Of a stretch of 64,000 nucleotides of DNA, positions 14,654 to 22,502 are shown in pieces. The notes beneath the pieces were generated by a model that was not told the DNA's origin, ran no database searches, and saw nothing but the letters and a program-made list of their open reading frames with translations. The stretch spans positions 1-64,000 of the forward strand of contig JAGAMB010000020.1 of the NCBI GenBank assembly GCA_017624895.1, written 5' to 3'. Origin of the DNA: Ruminococcus sp. (GTDB lineage: Bacteria; Bacillota; Clostridia; Oscillospirales; Ruminococcaceae). How positions within the stretch are numbered: position 1 is the stretch's first letter; every line of letters begins with the position of its first letter. The position numbers were made by a program, and so were the translations under genes.

Positions 14654-14682
14654 ATTATAGCAGTTTTTTACTTGAATTTCAA
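14654..14682 (-). promoter_or_regulatory. Promoter of OPT operon
   Basis: On the minus strand TTGAAA (14677-14682), a 17-bp spacer, then TATAAT (14654-14659). Confidence 0.75.
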
Positions 14683-14827
14683 GAGGGATAGAATGATGAT
14701 GAATATAAAATTTTTATGACGTAACTATGTATATTTTGTGACAAATAATAAATTGCTGACAGCTATAATTGCAAGGAATACAGCTTTTGATGGTCGGAAT
14801 TTAGTTATATTGTGCTAACTTATAAGA

Positions 14828-14856
14828 TTGACAAAAAATAATCAAAATGCTATAAT
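14828..14856 (+). promoter_or_regulatory. Consensus promoter of the lipase gene
   Basis: TTGACA (14828-14833), a 17-bp spacer, then TATAAT (14851-14856). The stretch 14690-14825 between the divergent promoters shows nothing further. Confidence 0.8.
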
Positions 14857-14998
14857 TGAATTGCGGGCAGCGGGATTTATTCCGTTATCGGCATTACACA
14901 ATTTCTGATTTTCTGAGAGTGAAGTCATTTTTTCTGTCAGTCATCGGAGTATGCTGAGAATTAATGCCCCACTATCTGTATGTGGGGATTTTTTTGCT

Positions 14999-15826
14999 AT
15001 GAAGAATTATAACTGTAAAACAAAATATCCTGTTTTCCTCATTCATGGTATGGGCTTCCGCGATGGGAAAATAGGATACTGGGGCAGGATACCCCATACC
15101 CTCCGCAAATGGGGAGCTGAGGTGTATTTCGGCTGTCAGGACGCCAATGGTTCAATTGAATCAAATTGTGAAACATTGAAAAGCTCTCTTGAAAAGGCGA
15201 TTGCAGAAAGTTCTGCGGAAAAAGTCAATATCATAGCTCATTCAAAAGGCGGACTTGAAGCGCGTTATCTTATTTCAACACTTGGAATGGAAGGATATAT
15301 TGCCTCGCTGACAACGATCAGCACTCCGCATAATGGTTCAAGGACTATGGATAAGCTTATGAAGCTGCCGAAAATACTCCTTAAAGCCGGCAGCAGGGTA
15401 TTTGATTTTTTCGAGGGTATTGGCGGTGACAGAAACCCTGATACATATCGCTGTCTTGAGCAGCTTACAACGTCTTTCATAAGACGGTTTAATGAGGAAA
15501 ATCCCGATAATCCCGATGTTTTTTATCAGAGCTTCGGCTTTAAGATGAAAGATCCGCTGAGTGATATTTTTATGACTGTTCCGTATATCGCTGTGAAGCT
15601 TCTCAACGGAGAAAGTGATGGACTTCTCAATCCTGATGAAGTTGAATGGAGAAATTTCCGCGGAGTATACACAGGAACGGGAAAACGTGGCATATCACAC
15701 TGCGATGAGGTGGATATGCGCCGCCGTCCGCTGAGCAGAAAAATGCCTGCAAACGAATACGAAATATCCGATATAACCGAGTTTTATGGAGAAATTGTAT
15801 CGGAGCTTAAAGAAAAGGGGCTGTAA
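14999..15826 (+). CDS. Alpha/beta-hydrolase, triacylglycerol-lipase-like
   Basis: 275 aa. The family opening YPVFLIHGMGFRDG supplies the oxyanion-hole HG motif. VNIIAHSKGGLEARYL contains the nucleophile Ser in A-H-S-K-G-G, and TTISTPHNGS follows, as in LipA/EstA-type lipases. A His in GISHCDEVDM near the C-terminus is a candidate for the triad. There is no signal peptide. The frame can begin at ATG 14951, but that ATG is only 1 nt from its GGAG, while ATG 14999 has TGGGGA about 10 nt upstream. Either start is possible. It ends by overlapping the TM1266-type gene start (TAATGG). Confidence 0.85.
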   Translation: MKNYNCKTKYPVFLIHGMGFRDGKIGYWGRIPHTLRKWGAEVYFGCQDANGSIESNCETLKSSLEKAIAESSAEKVNIIAHSKGGLEARYLISTLGMEGYIASLTTISTPHNGSRTMDKLMKLPKILLKAGSRVFDFFEGIGGDRNPDTYRCLEQLTTSFIRRFNEENPDNPDVFYQSFGFKMKDPLSDIFMTVPYIAVKLLNGESDGLLNPDEVEWRNFRGVYTGTGKRGISHCDEVDMRRRPLSRKMPANEYEISDITEFYGEIVSELKEKGL

Positions 15827-16074
15827 TGGAGGAAAAAAGAATAGCGGTAGCGGCAATAGTTATTGACGATATATCTGCGGTTGATCAGGTAAACAGTATA
15901 CTTCACGAGTTCAATGAAATAATCATAGGCAGAATGGGTATACCATACAGAGAACGGGGTGTTTCCGTTATATCCGTAGCTGTTGACGCACCACCCGACA
16001 AGATAAGCTGTTTTACAGGAAAACTTGGACATATCAGCGGAGTATCTGTAAAAGCTGCAATTTCAAAGAAATAG
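15826..16074 (+). CDS. TM1266-family [FeFe]-hydrogenase-associated regulator
   Basis: 82-aa ferredoxin-like (ACT/NikR-like) small protein. The sequence RIAVAAIVIDDISAVDQVN, then IIIGRMGIPYRERGVSVISV, then LGHISGVSVKAAISKK is characteristic of the family found next to hydrogenase maturation genes. Its exact activity is not established. The start overlaps the lipase stop, and the stop is 11 bp before hydG, consistent with one operon. Confidence 0.9.
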   Translation: MEEKRIAVAAIVIDDISAVDQVNSILHEFNEIIIGRMGIPYRERGVSVISVAVDAPPDKISCFTGKLGHISGVSVKAAISKK

Positions 16075-16085
16075 GAGGAAAATAT

Positions 16086-17525
16086 ATGTATAATGTTAAA
16101 TCTTTAAAGGCTGAGGAGTTTATTAACCACGAGGAAATACTTGCAACTCTTGAATATGCGGAGGCTAACAAGAGTAACCGTGAGCTTATCGAGGAGATCC
16201 TTGAAAAGGCTCGTCCGAAGAAAACAGGCAGAGGCGTTGAATGTGCAGGTCTTTCCCACAGAGATGCAAGTGTTCTTCTTGCCTGTGATATTCCCGAAAT
16301 GACGGAGAGAATATATTCTCTTGCAAATGAGATAAAGGAAAATTTCTATGGTGACAGAATAGTTATGTTTGCTCCGCTGTATCTTTCCAATTACTGCGTA
16401 AATCAGTGTGTATACTGTCCCTATCACATTCAGAATAAGGAAATTCCCCGTAAAAAGCTTACAATGGAGGAAGTTGAAAAAGAAGTTATCGCATTGCAGG
16501 ATATGGGACACAAGCGTCTTGCGATTGAAGCAGGAGAGGATCCTGTGAACAATCCTATTGAATATATCATTGATTGTATCAAGACAATCTATTCTATCAA
16601 GCACAAGAATGGTGCTATCAGACGCGTAAATGTCAACATTGCAGCTACAACTGTTGAAAACTATCGCAAGCTCAAAGAAGCTGAAATCGGCACATATATT
16701 CTTTTCCAGGAGACATACCACAAGGAGAGCTATGAGGAGCTTCATCCGGCAGGCCCTAAGCATAATTACGCATACCACACCGAGGCTATGGACAGAGCAA
16801 TGGAGGGCGGTATTGACGATGTAGGCCTTGGTGTACTGTTCGGACTTGATAAATATAAGTACGAATTTGCCGGACTTCTTATGCACGCGGAGCATCTTGA
16901 AGCTGTTCATGGTGTAGGTCCTCACACAATCAGCGTACCCAGACTGAAAAGAGCGTCAGATATTGATCCCACACAGTTTGACAATGGTATTGATGATGAA
17001 ACATTTGCTAAGATTATCGCTTGTATCAGAATTTCCGTACCTTATACAGGTATGATTATCTCTACAAGAGAGAGTGAGGAATGCCGCAAAAAGGTTCTGA
17101 AACTTGGTATATCTCAGATTTCAGGAGGTTCAAGAACATCTGTAGGCGGATATGCAAATGAGGAAAGACCTCACGATACTGAACAGTTTGACGTATCTGA
17201 CCAGCGTACCCTTGACGAGGTTGTAAAGTGGCTTATGGAGGGCGGATTTATCCCGTCATTCTGCACAGCCTGCTACCGTGAGGGACGTACAGGCGACAGA
17301 TTTATGGCGCTCTGCAAGGTTGGACAGATTCAGAATTGCTGTCATCCAAACGCACTTCTGACATTACAGGAGTATTTACAGGATTATGCAAGTCCTGAAA
17401 CAAGAAAAATTGGTGAAGCTCTCATAGACCGCGAAATACAGAAGGTTCCCGATGATAAAAAGCGTGAAAGAGCGCTTGAATATCTCGAAAAAATCAGAAA
17501 CGGAGAGCGTGATTTCCGCTTCTAA
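16086..17525 (+). CDS. hydG: [FeFe]-hydrogenase H-cluster radical SAM maturase HydG
   Basis: 479 aa. HydG cleaves tyrosine to make the CO and cyanide ligands of the H-cluster. The radical SAM motif C-x3-C-x2-C is Cys104/108/111 (NYCVNQCVYCPYH). The C-terminal auxiliary cluster motif starts CTACYREG at Cys393/396 and includes a later Cys pair (NCCHPNA), as expected for HydG and not for ThiH. Length is typical. AGGAGGAAAATAT precedes the ATG. HydE, HydF and the hydrogenase are not in the window, so the maturation set is split in this genome. Confidence 0.97.
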   Translation: MYNVKSLKAEEFINHEEILATLEYAEANKSNRELIEEILEKARPKKTGRGVECAGLSHRDASVLLACDIPEMTERIYSLANEIKENFYGDRIVMFAPLYLSNYCVNQCVYCPYHIQNKEIPRKKLTMEEVEKEVIALQDMGHKRLAIEAGEDPVNNPIEYIIDCIKTIYSIKHKNGAIRRVNVNIAATTVENYRKLKEAEIGTYILFQETYHKESYEELHPAGPKHNYAYHTEAMDRAMEGGIDDVGLGVLFGLDKYKYEFAGLLMHAEHLEAVHGVGPHTISVPRLKRASDIDPTQFDNGIDDETFAKIIACIRISVPYTGMIISTRESEECRKKVLKLGISQISGGSRTSVGGYANEERPHDTEQFDVSDQRTLDEVVKWLMEGGFIPSFCTACYREGRTGDRFMALCKVGQIQNCCHPNALLTLQEYLQDYASPETRKIGEALIDREIQKVPDDKKRERALEYLEKIRNGERDFRF

Positions 17526-17537
17526 AAGGAGCGTATT

Positions 17538-18530
17538 ATGAAGAAATTTATTTCGTTGATTACAGGTGTGCTTGTTTCTGCGGGAAATTTATCAGTATTT
17601 CCTGTAAGTGCGGCTGATTGGCTGACATACGGAGATTTCTCCTATTCCGTAGAAGATGACGGCGGCATTACCATAGTGGAATATAACGGAAAAGATGCGC
17701 AGATTGTAATTCCGGAAAAAATAGACGGCAAAAACGTTACAGCTATAGGCGCCTGTGTTTTTGAGGAAAATCAGACAATAACTGACGTTGTTCTTCCGGG
17801 TACTATAAAGAAAATCGGTTATAAGGCATTTGATTCATGCAAAAACCTTGAAAATATCAATTTTCCGAGCAGTCTTGAAGTTATCGACAGTTATGCTTTT
17901 ACAACCTGTCATACGCTGAGTGCTATAGATATCAGAAATGTGAAATCTATCGATGAATGTGCGTTTCAGCTTTGTATATCTCTTGAAGAAATTACAGTTG
18001 GCGGAGGAGTTGAAACAATTGTCGATCATGCTTTTCACGGCTGCCATAGTGTTGATACGCTGATCTTATGTGATGGTGTAAAGGTTATCGAGGAGGATGC
18101 AGCGCTGAATATGTATTCCCTGCGGCGTGTGATAATCCCTGCTTCTGTTGAGGAAATGGGCGAACATTCTGTCGGTTATACCTGTTATTACCCGAATTAC
18201 ACAAGAATTGACGCGGTAATTTACGGTTATCCCGAAACATCGGCAGAGGCTTATGCTGCGGAAAACGGATTTAAATTCGTAGAAATAGCAAATTATGGTG
18301 ATGTCAACAGCGACGGTGTGGTTGACTCCGCAGACGCTACCCTTATTTTAGAGGAGTATGCATTAACCTCAACGGGTGGAAGCAGTATGTTTAACGCAAA
18401 TCAGACGTTATGTGGCGATATTGACAAAAGCGGTACAGTCAATTCCTCTGATGCAAGCCGTGTGCTGGAGTACTACGGCTACGCTTCCACAGGAGGCACG
18501 GATATCCCCATGTTTTACTTTTTCGGATGA
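17538..18530 (+). CDS. Secreted BspA-type leucine-rich repeat protein with C-terminal dockerin
   Basis: 330 aa. A signal peptide (KKFISLITGVLVSAGNLSV, cleavage after VSA) is followed by about six LRR_5/BspA repeats (for example VTAIGACVFEENQTITDVVL, IKKIGYKAFDSCKNLENINF). It ends with a type I dockerin (about 255-325) with two Ca-binding loops, DVNSDGVVDSAD and DIDKSGTVNSSD. Dockerins bind cohesins, so this protein may be part of a cellulosome-like surface assembly; its ligand is unknown. It begins 12 bp after hydG and probably shares its transcript, although function gives no reason for that. Confidence 0.92.
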   Translation: MKKFISLITGVLVSAGNLSVFPVSAADWLTYGDFSYSVEDDGGITIVEYNGKDAQIVIPEKIDGKNVTAIGACVFEENQTITDVVLPGTIKKIGYKAFDSCKNLENINFPSSLEVIDSYAFTTCHTLSAIDIRNVKSIDECAFQLCISLEEITVGGGVETIVDHAFHGCHSVDTLILCDGVKVIEEDAALNMYSLRRVIIPASVEEMGEHSVGYTCYYPNYTRIDAVIYGYPETSAEAYAAENGFKFVEIANYGDVNSDGVVDSADATLILEEYALTSTGGSSMFNANQTLCGDIDKSGTVNSSDASRVLEYYGYASTGGTDIPMFYFFG

Positions 18531-18535
18531 AAAAT

Positions 18536-18564
18536 TTGACAAATAATGAATAGTGTGTTATAAT
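18536..18564 (+). promoter_or_regulatory. Consensus promoter of the 51-aa peptide gene
   Basis: TTGACA (18536-18541) and TATAAT (18559-18564) with a 17-bp spacer, 38 bp before the start. Confidence 0.85.
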
Positions 18565-18602
18565 AACTGTATAAGACATTTTTTCAATGGAGGACAAAAA
18601 TA

Positions 18603-18758
18603 ATGGATATGTTATCAATTCTTACACTTGCAGCCGTTTCGCCTGCTACAGGAGATAGATTTCCTGTAATTCCCCTTGTGATTATAGTTGGTCTTGCTAT
18701 TGTTATAGCAATCGTAACATCTATAGTTGCTGCTAAGAATAAGAAAGACGACGAATAA
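18603..18758 (+). CDS. 51-aa membrane peptide with sortase-signal-like sequence
   Basis: Too short for a default ORF cutoff, but well supported by a consensus promoter, AATGGAGGAC 6-7 nt before the ATG and its own terminator. The sequence runs MDMLSILTLAAV, then SPATGDRFPVIP, then one strong helix (LVIIVGLAIVIAIVTSIVAA) and a charged tail KNKKDDE. SPATGD followed by a helix and Lys residues has the layout of a cell-wall sorting signal (the xPxTG type), but there is no preceding protein. It could be a free-standing membrane peptide. Function unknown. Confidence 0.75.
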   Translation: MDMLSILTLAAVSPATGDRFPVIPLVIIVGLAIVIAIVTSIVAAKNKKDDE

Positions 18759-18765
18759 ATTACAG

Positions 18766-18793
18766 AGGCACCGCTTTTATGCGGTGCTTTTGC
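18766..18793 (+). terminator. Terminator after the 51-aa peptide gene
   Basis: GGCACCGC/GCGGTGCT stem with a TTTTAT loop, followed by TTTTGC. Confidence 0.85.
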
Positions 18794-18843
18794 ATATCTG
18801 CCAAGCATAATGTCATACCTTGTAGAAAAAGGAGTAATTATGT

Positions 18844-19131
18844 ATGGTATGCAGTCTTGACGAAATAAAGAAAAAAGAGGTTATTGACGTTAAAACGGGG
18901 GAGCGTCTGGGCTATATTGACGATGTTCGTATGGACACGGAAAAATCTGAGATAATATCGCTTATAATGTACGGCGGATATCGCTTTTTCGGACTTTTTG
19001 GCAAGGAGGACGATGTGGAGCTGCCCTGTAATTCAATTAAAGTTATAGGCAGCGATACCATTCTTGCAGATACATCTTTTGCAAAATGCACAAAAAATAA
19101 ATTTATGCGTTTTAAAAGTTTGTTCGGTTAG
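18844..19131 (+). CDS. YlmC/YmxH-family PRC-barrel protein
   Basis: 95 aa. The PRC-barrel-like pattern SLDEIKKKEVIDVKTGERLG then YIDDVRMDTE then IISLIMYGGYRFFGLFGKED is typical of YlmC/YmxH proteins of Firmicutes, annotated as sporulation-related. Their biochemical role is not established. GGAG lies 7-9 nt before the ATG. An out-of-frame ATG at 18840 is ignored. Confidence 0.9.
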   Translation: MVCSLDEIKKKEVIDVKTGERLGYIDDVRMDTEKSEIISLIMYGGYRFFGLFGKEDDVELPCNSIKVIGSDTILADTSFAKCTKNKFMRFKSLFG

Positions 19132-19134
19132 ATA

Positions 19135-19163
19135 TTGCCAAAATTAAGGAAATATGGTATAAT
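19135..19163 (+). promoter_or_regulatory. Promoter of rpsB
   Basis: TTGCCA (19135-19140), a 17-bp spacer, then TGG-TATAAT (19158-19163), an extended -10 type. Confidence 0.75.
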
Positions 19164-19169
19164 AATTAG

Positions 19170-19262
19170 GCAATTCACACGCAGGGTTTTTGCGGGTCGG
19201 TGCGTCTGCGGACGTGGCACGCAAGGTAAATGCTGCGGAGGATTAATAATAACCAATTTTAA
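19170..19262 (+). promoter_or_regulatory. Structured rpsB 5' leader
   Basis: About 110 nt separate the -10 box from rpsB. The GC-rich part (GGTCGGTGCGTCTGCGGACG, flanked by CACGCAGGG and GGCACGCAAGG) can fold into a branched hairpin. rpsB leaders in several bacteria bind S2 for autoregulation; that role here is inferred from position. Confidence 0.45.
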
Positions 19263-19276
19263 GGAGGACTACCACA

Positions 19277-20026
19277 ATGGCAGTAGTTTCAATGAAGCAG
19301 CTTCTTGAAGCTGGCGTTCACTTCGGACATCAGACAAGACGCTGGAACCCCAAAATGGCACCATACATCTTCACAGAGAGAAATGGTATCTACATCATCG
19401 ACCTTCAGAAGACTGTAAAGAAGCTCGAAGAGGCTTATATGTTCGTTCGCGACATCGCAGCTGAGGGCGGCGAGGTTCTTTTCGTAGGTACAAAGAAGCA
19501 GGCTGGCGATTCCGTTAAGGAAGAAGCTACACGCGCTGGCGCTCACTATGTAAACGCAAGATGGCTCGGCGGTATGCTCACAAACTTCAAGACAATCCAG
19601 ACACGTATCAAGAGACTTGAGCAGCTCCACACAATGGAGGAAGACGGTACATTTGATCTTCTCCCCAAGAAGGAAGTTGTTAAGCTCAACCTTGAGATCG
19701 AGAAGCTTGAGAAGTTCCTCGGCGGTATCAAGACAATGAAGAAGCTCCCTGCAGCTCTCTTTATCGTAGATCCCCGCAAGGAAAAGATCGCTGTTGCTGA
19801 GGCTAAGAAGCTCAATATCCCGATCGTTGCTATCGTTGATACAAACTGCGATCCCGATGAGGTTGATTACGTTATCCCCGGTAACGATGACGCTATCCGC
19901 GCTGTAAAGCTTATCGCAGGCACAATCGCTAACGCTGTTATCGAAGGCAGACAGGGCGACGATGCTGCTGAGGCTGTAGAAGCTCCCGCTGAGGAAGCAG
20001 CAGCTGATGAGGCAGAGGCTGAATAA
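19277..20026 (+). CDS. rpsB: 30S ribosomal protein S2
   Basis: 249 aa. The N-terminus [20 protein letters not shown] is the S2 signature, followed by [34 protein letters not shown] and [20 protein letters not shown]. The acidic Ala/Glu tail ([11 protein letters not shown]) is common in this phylum. AAGGAGGA precedes the ATG. It assembles on the 30S platform late and is needed for S1 binding in organisms that have S1. Codon use is strongly biased, as expected for high expression. Confidence 0.98.
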   Translation: MAVVSMKQLLEAGVHFGHQTRRWNPKMAPYIFTERNGIYIIDLQKTVKKLEEAYMFVRDIAAEGGEVLFVGTKKQAGDSVKEEATRAGAHYVNARWLGGMLTNFKTIQTRIKRLEQLHTMEEDGTFDLLPKKEVVKLNLEIEKLEKFLGGIKTMKKLPAALFIVDPRKEKIAVAEAKKLNIPIVAIVDTNCDPDEVDYVIPGNDDAIRAVKLIAGTIANAVIEGRQGDDAAEAVEAPAEEAAADEAEAE

Positions 20027-20042
20027 TTCAAGTGAAACAATC

Positions 20043-20071
20043 AAAAACCCGAATTTAATGTTCGGGTTTTT
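20043..20071 (+). terminator. Terminator between rpsB and tsf
   Basis: AAAAACCCGAA/TTCGGGTTTTT stem, 17 nt after rpsB. It may attenuate transcription into tsf, for which no separate consensus promoter is obvious, so partial read-through is likely. Confidence 0.9.
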
Positions 20072-20110
20072 GCGGATTATACAACAATTATATTTCAGGA
20101 GGTAATTACA

Positions 20111-21028
20111 ATGGGAAAGGTTTCCGTTGCAGAGATCAAAGAACTTATGACTGCCACAGGCGTTGGTATGATGGACTGTAAGAAGGCCCTCGAAGCTAAC
20201 GACGGTGATATGGACAAGGCTATCGAATTCCTCAGAGAAAAAGGTCTTGCTACACAGGCTAAGAAAAGCGGCAGAGCTGCTGCTGAGGGTATCGTTACAG
20301 CTGTTGTAAACGGCAATGTAGGCGTACTTCTCGAAGTGAACACAGAGACAGACTTCGCTGCTAACACAGACGACATCAAGAGCTTTGTTGCAGGCGTTGC
20401 AAATACAATCATTGAGAAAAATCCTGCTGACGTTGAGGCTCTCAAGGCTGAGGTTATCAGCGGCGGTACAGCTACAATCGGCGATGTTCTTACAGAGCTT
20501 GCTGGTATGAAGATCAGAGAGAATATCGTTATCCGTCGTTTCGTAAGAATGGAAGGTAAGCTTGCTTCTTACATCCACAATGGCGGCAGCATCGGTGTTC
20601 TCGTAAAGATGGATACAGAGCTTGACGCTGATCAGGTTGCTGTTATCGGTAAGGACGTAGCTATGCAGTCTGCTGCTCTTAATGCTCCTTACCTCAAGCG
20701 CGAGGATGTTCCTGCTGAGGTTATCGAGAAGGAAAGAGAAATCATGATGGCTCAGATGGCTGAGGATCCTAAGATGGCTAACAAGCCTGAGCAGGTTAGA
20801 GCTAAGATTGTTGACGGTAAGGTTGGCAAGTATTACTCTGAGAACTGCCTCCTTGAGCAGGCATTCGTTAAGGATGACAAGCTCAGCGTTCAGGCATATG
20901 TTGAGGCTGAGGCTAAGAAGCTCGGCGGCGCTATCGCTGTAACAGAAGTTGTTCGTTACGAGAGAGGCGAAGGCGTTGAGAAGAAGGAAGACAACCTCGC
21001 TGACGAAGTTGCTAAGATGATCAAGTAA
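20111..21028 (+). CDS. tsf: Elongation factor Ts
   Basis: 305 aa. It exchanges GDP for GTP on EF-Tu. The N-terminal UBA domain carries LMTATGVGMMDCKKAL (the TGxGxMDCKKAL signature) and FLREKGLATQAKKSGR. The core contains EVNTETDFAA and SIGVLVKMDTE. Length is normal. CAGGAGG precedes the ATG. rpsB-tsf order is conserved across bacteria. Confidence 0.98.
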   Translation: MGKVSVAEIKELMTATGVGMMDCKKALEANDGDMDKAIEFLREKGLATQAKKSGRAAAEGIVTAVVNGNVGVLLEVNTETDFAANTDDIKSFVAGVANTIIEKNPADVEALKAEVISGGTATIGDVLTELAGMKIRENIVIRRFVRMEGKLASYIHNGGSIGVLVKMDTELDADQVAVIGKDVAMQSAALNAPYLKREDVPAEVIEKEREIMMAQMAEDPKMANKPEQVRAKIVDGKVGKYYSENCLLEQAFVKDDKLSVQAYVEAEAKKLGGAIAVTEVVRYERGEGVEKKEDNLADEVAKMIK

Positions 21029-21045
21029 TTTAATTACGATATGTT

Positions 21046-21075
21046 AAAAGGTCTGCTTTCGGGCAGGCCTTTTTG
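21046..21075 (+). terminator. Terminator after tsf
   Basis: AAAGGTCTGC / GCAGGCCTTT stem with one mismatch, followed by TTTTT. Confidence 0.85.
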
Positions 21076-21085
21076 ATTTACAATA

Positions 21086-21114
21086 TTGCTTTTTAAAACA
21101 GAATATGGTATAAT
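21086..21114 (+). promoter_or_regulatory. Promoter of the CPBP protease gene
   Basis: TTGCTT (21086-21091), a 17-bp spacer, then TGG-TATAAT (21109-21114). Confidence 0.65.
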
Positions 21115-21144
21115 AAGTGAAATAATTAGTCTGGAGGCGATTTT

Positions 21145-21816
21145 GTGAAAAAATATCTGATTATGTCGGCAGTCCTTGTGTTTTCAATAATAGTGTGCCT
21201 TATTGATGCTGTTTTGCAGCCGAATTATTTTGTAAAAATTCCCATAAAAATTGTATTTTTCCTTGCCTTGCCTATGATCTTCTTTATACGGAACAAGAGT
21301 GATTTCAAGGACTTCAAATCACTTTTTGTATTCAGAAAAAGGGGGATTCTGAAATCCCTTTTATTGGGAATTGCTGTATATGCGGTAATTTTATCGGCAT
21401 ATCTGCTGACGAGAAATTTATTTGATTATTCCAATGTAACTTCGAGTCTTACAGAAGGTATGGGCATAACAGCAGAAAATTTTTTATATGTGTCCCTTTA
21501 TATATCACTTGCAAATTCTTTTTTGGAGGAATTTTTCTTCCGTGGCTTCGGATTTATGACGCTGAAAAGGCACACATCGCGGAAAATCGCCTATATATTC
21601 AGCTCTGTGATTTTTGCGGTGTATCACATAGGTATGCTGTGGGAGATGTTCAACATCGGTGTCCTGCTGTTGTTGATGTTCGGGCTGATAGTGGGCGGAT
21701 GTATATTCAATTATTTGAATGAGCGCAACGATAATATTTATCCCTCCTGGTTTGTGCATATGTTTGCCAATTTTGCTATCAATACCGTGGGATTTATTTT
21801 ATTCGGGATAATATAA
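21145..21816 (+). CDS. CPBP-family intramembrane metalloprotease (Abi/CAAX-like)
   Basis: 223 aa with six or more transmembrane helices. The catalytic motifs are EEFFFRGFGF (the EExxxR motif, about residue 130) and VYHIGM (the second-motif His). A conserved N-rich last motif is present near WFVHMFANFAIN. Relatives cleave prenylated or bacteriocin-related membrane peptides or give bacteriocin self-immunity; the substrate here is unknown. The start is GTG 21145, with CTGGAGGCG about 7 nt upstream. A GNAT gene follows 13 bp later. Confidence 0.92.
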   Translation: MKKYLIMSAVLVFSIIVCLIDAVLQPNYFVKIPIKIVFFLALPMIFFIRNKSDFKDFKSLFVFRKRGILKSLLLGIAVYAVILSAYLLTRNLFDYSNVTSSLTEGMGITAENFLYVSLYISLANSFLEEFFFRGFGFMTLKRHTSRKIAYIFSSVIFAVYHIGMLWEMFNIGVLLLLMFGLIVGGCIFNYLNERNDNIYPSWFVHMFANFAINTVGFILFGII

Positions 21817-21829
21817 AGGAGAACAAAAA

Positions 21830-22304
21830 ATGAATTACACAATAAGAAAAATCAGCGAAAACGAATATAAACTATTAGACGATTTTATATATGAGGCGAT
21901 TTTTATACCTGAGGGAGTAACTCCGCCTCCTAAGTCTATCATTAATCAGCCCGATTTGCAGGTGTATATCAAGGATTTCGGAAAAGAAAAGGATGATATA
22001 TGCTTTGTTGCGGAGGTTGACGGAAAAGTTGTGGGAGCTGTCTGGGTGCGTGATATGGCGGATTACGGACATATTGCCGACGGTGTGCCGTCCTTTGCAA
22101 TTTCTCTTTATAAAGAATACCGCAATTTCGGAATTGGTACGGCGATGATGAAAACTATGCTTGCAGAGTTGAAAAATCGCGGATATGACAGGGCATCTCT
22201 TGCGGTGCAAAAGGCAAACTACGCTGTGAAAATGTACAAAAAAAGTCGGATTTTACGTCATTGACGAAAATGATGAGGAATATATAATGGTGTGCGACTT
22301 GTAG
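21830..22304 (+). pseudogene. GNAT acetyltransferase with a 3' frameshift in a poly-A run
   Basis: The first frame gives 144 aa with GNAT features (ICFVAEVDGKVVGAVWV, then SLYKEYRNFGIGTAMMKT), then ends as YKKSRILRH-stop at 22264. Removing one A from the seven-A run at about 22238-22244 restores VGFYVIDENDEEYIMVCDL and a stop at 22302-22304, exactly the expected GNAT C-terminus after MYKK. This is therefore a one-base insertion: a real mutation, a sequencing error or a slippage site. AAAGGAG lies before the ATG. Confidence 0.85.
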
Positions 22305-22352
22305 AATTAAAGCTATAACTTAAATCGACACTTGATAATTAACAATAAATCC

Positions 22353-22395
22353 CCCGTACTTTTGTGCAAGATATACAAAAGTACGGGTTTAATAT
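22353..22395 (+). terminator. Terminator after the GNAT gene
   Basis: CCCGTACTTTTGT pairs with ACAAAAGTACGGG (22353-22365 with 22375-22387), followed by TTTAATATTT. Confidence 0.85.
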
Positions 22396-22410
22396 TTATG
22401 CGGAAAAGAC

Positions 22411-22439
22411 TTGCTATATTGACAAAAATATGTTATAAT
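22411..22439 (+). promoter_or_regulatory. Promoter of the moxR operon
   Basis: TTGCTA (22411-22416), a 17-bp spacer, then TATAAT (22434-22439). Confidence 0.65.
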
Positions 22440-22502
22440 TATAAAAGCTGTGAGTGTAATTACTTGCATAATAAATTTTTTAACAATAGTAGGGGTAAAA
22501 AT

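Noticed and set aside
16104..16925. 273-aa frame antisense to hydG
   Set aside because: Shadow of hydG; no family features and no ribosome site.
19289..20578. 429-aa open frame antisense to rpsB and tsf
   Set aside because: It lies entirely opposite two strongly conserved, highly biased genes. Its Ser/Cys/Leu-rich translation is typical of the reverse complement of GCT/AAG/GAG-rich codons and has no ribosome site or domain.
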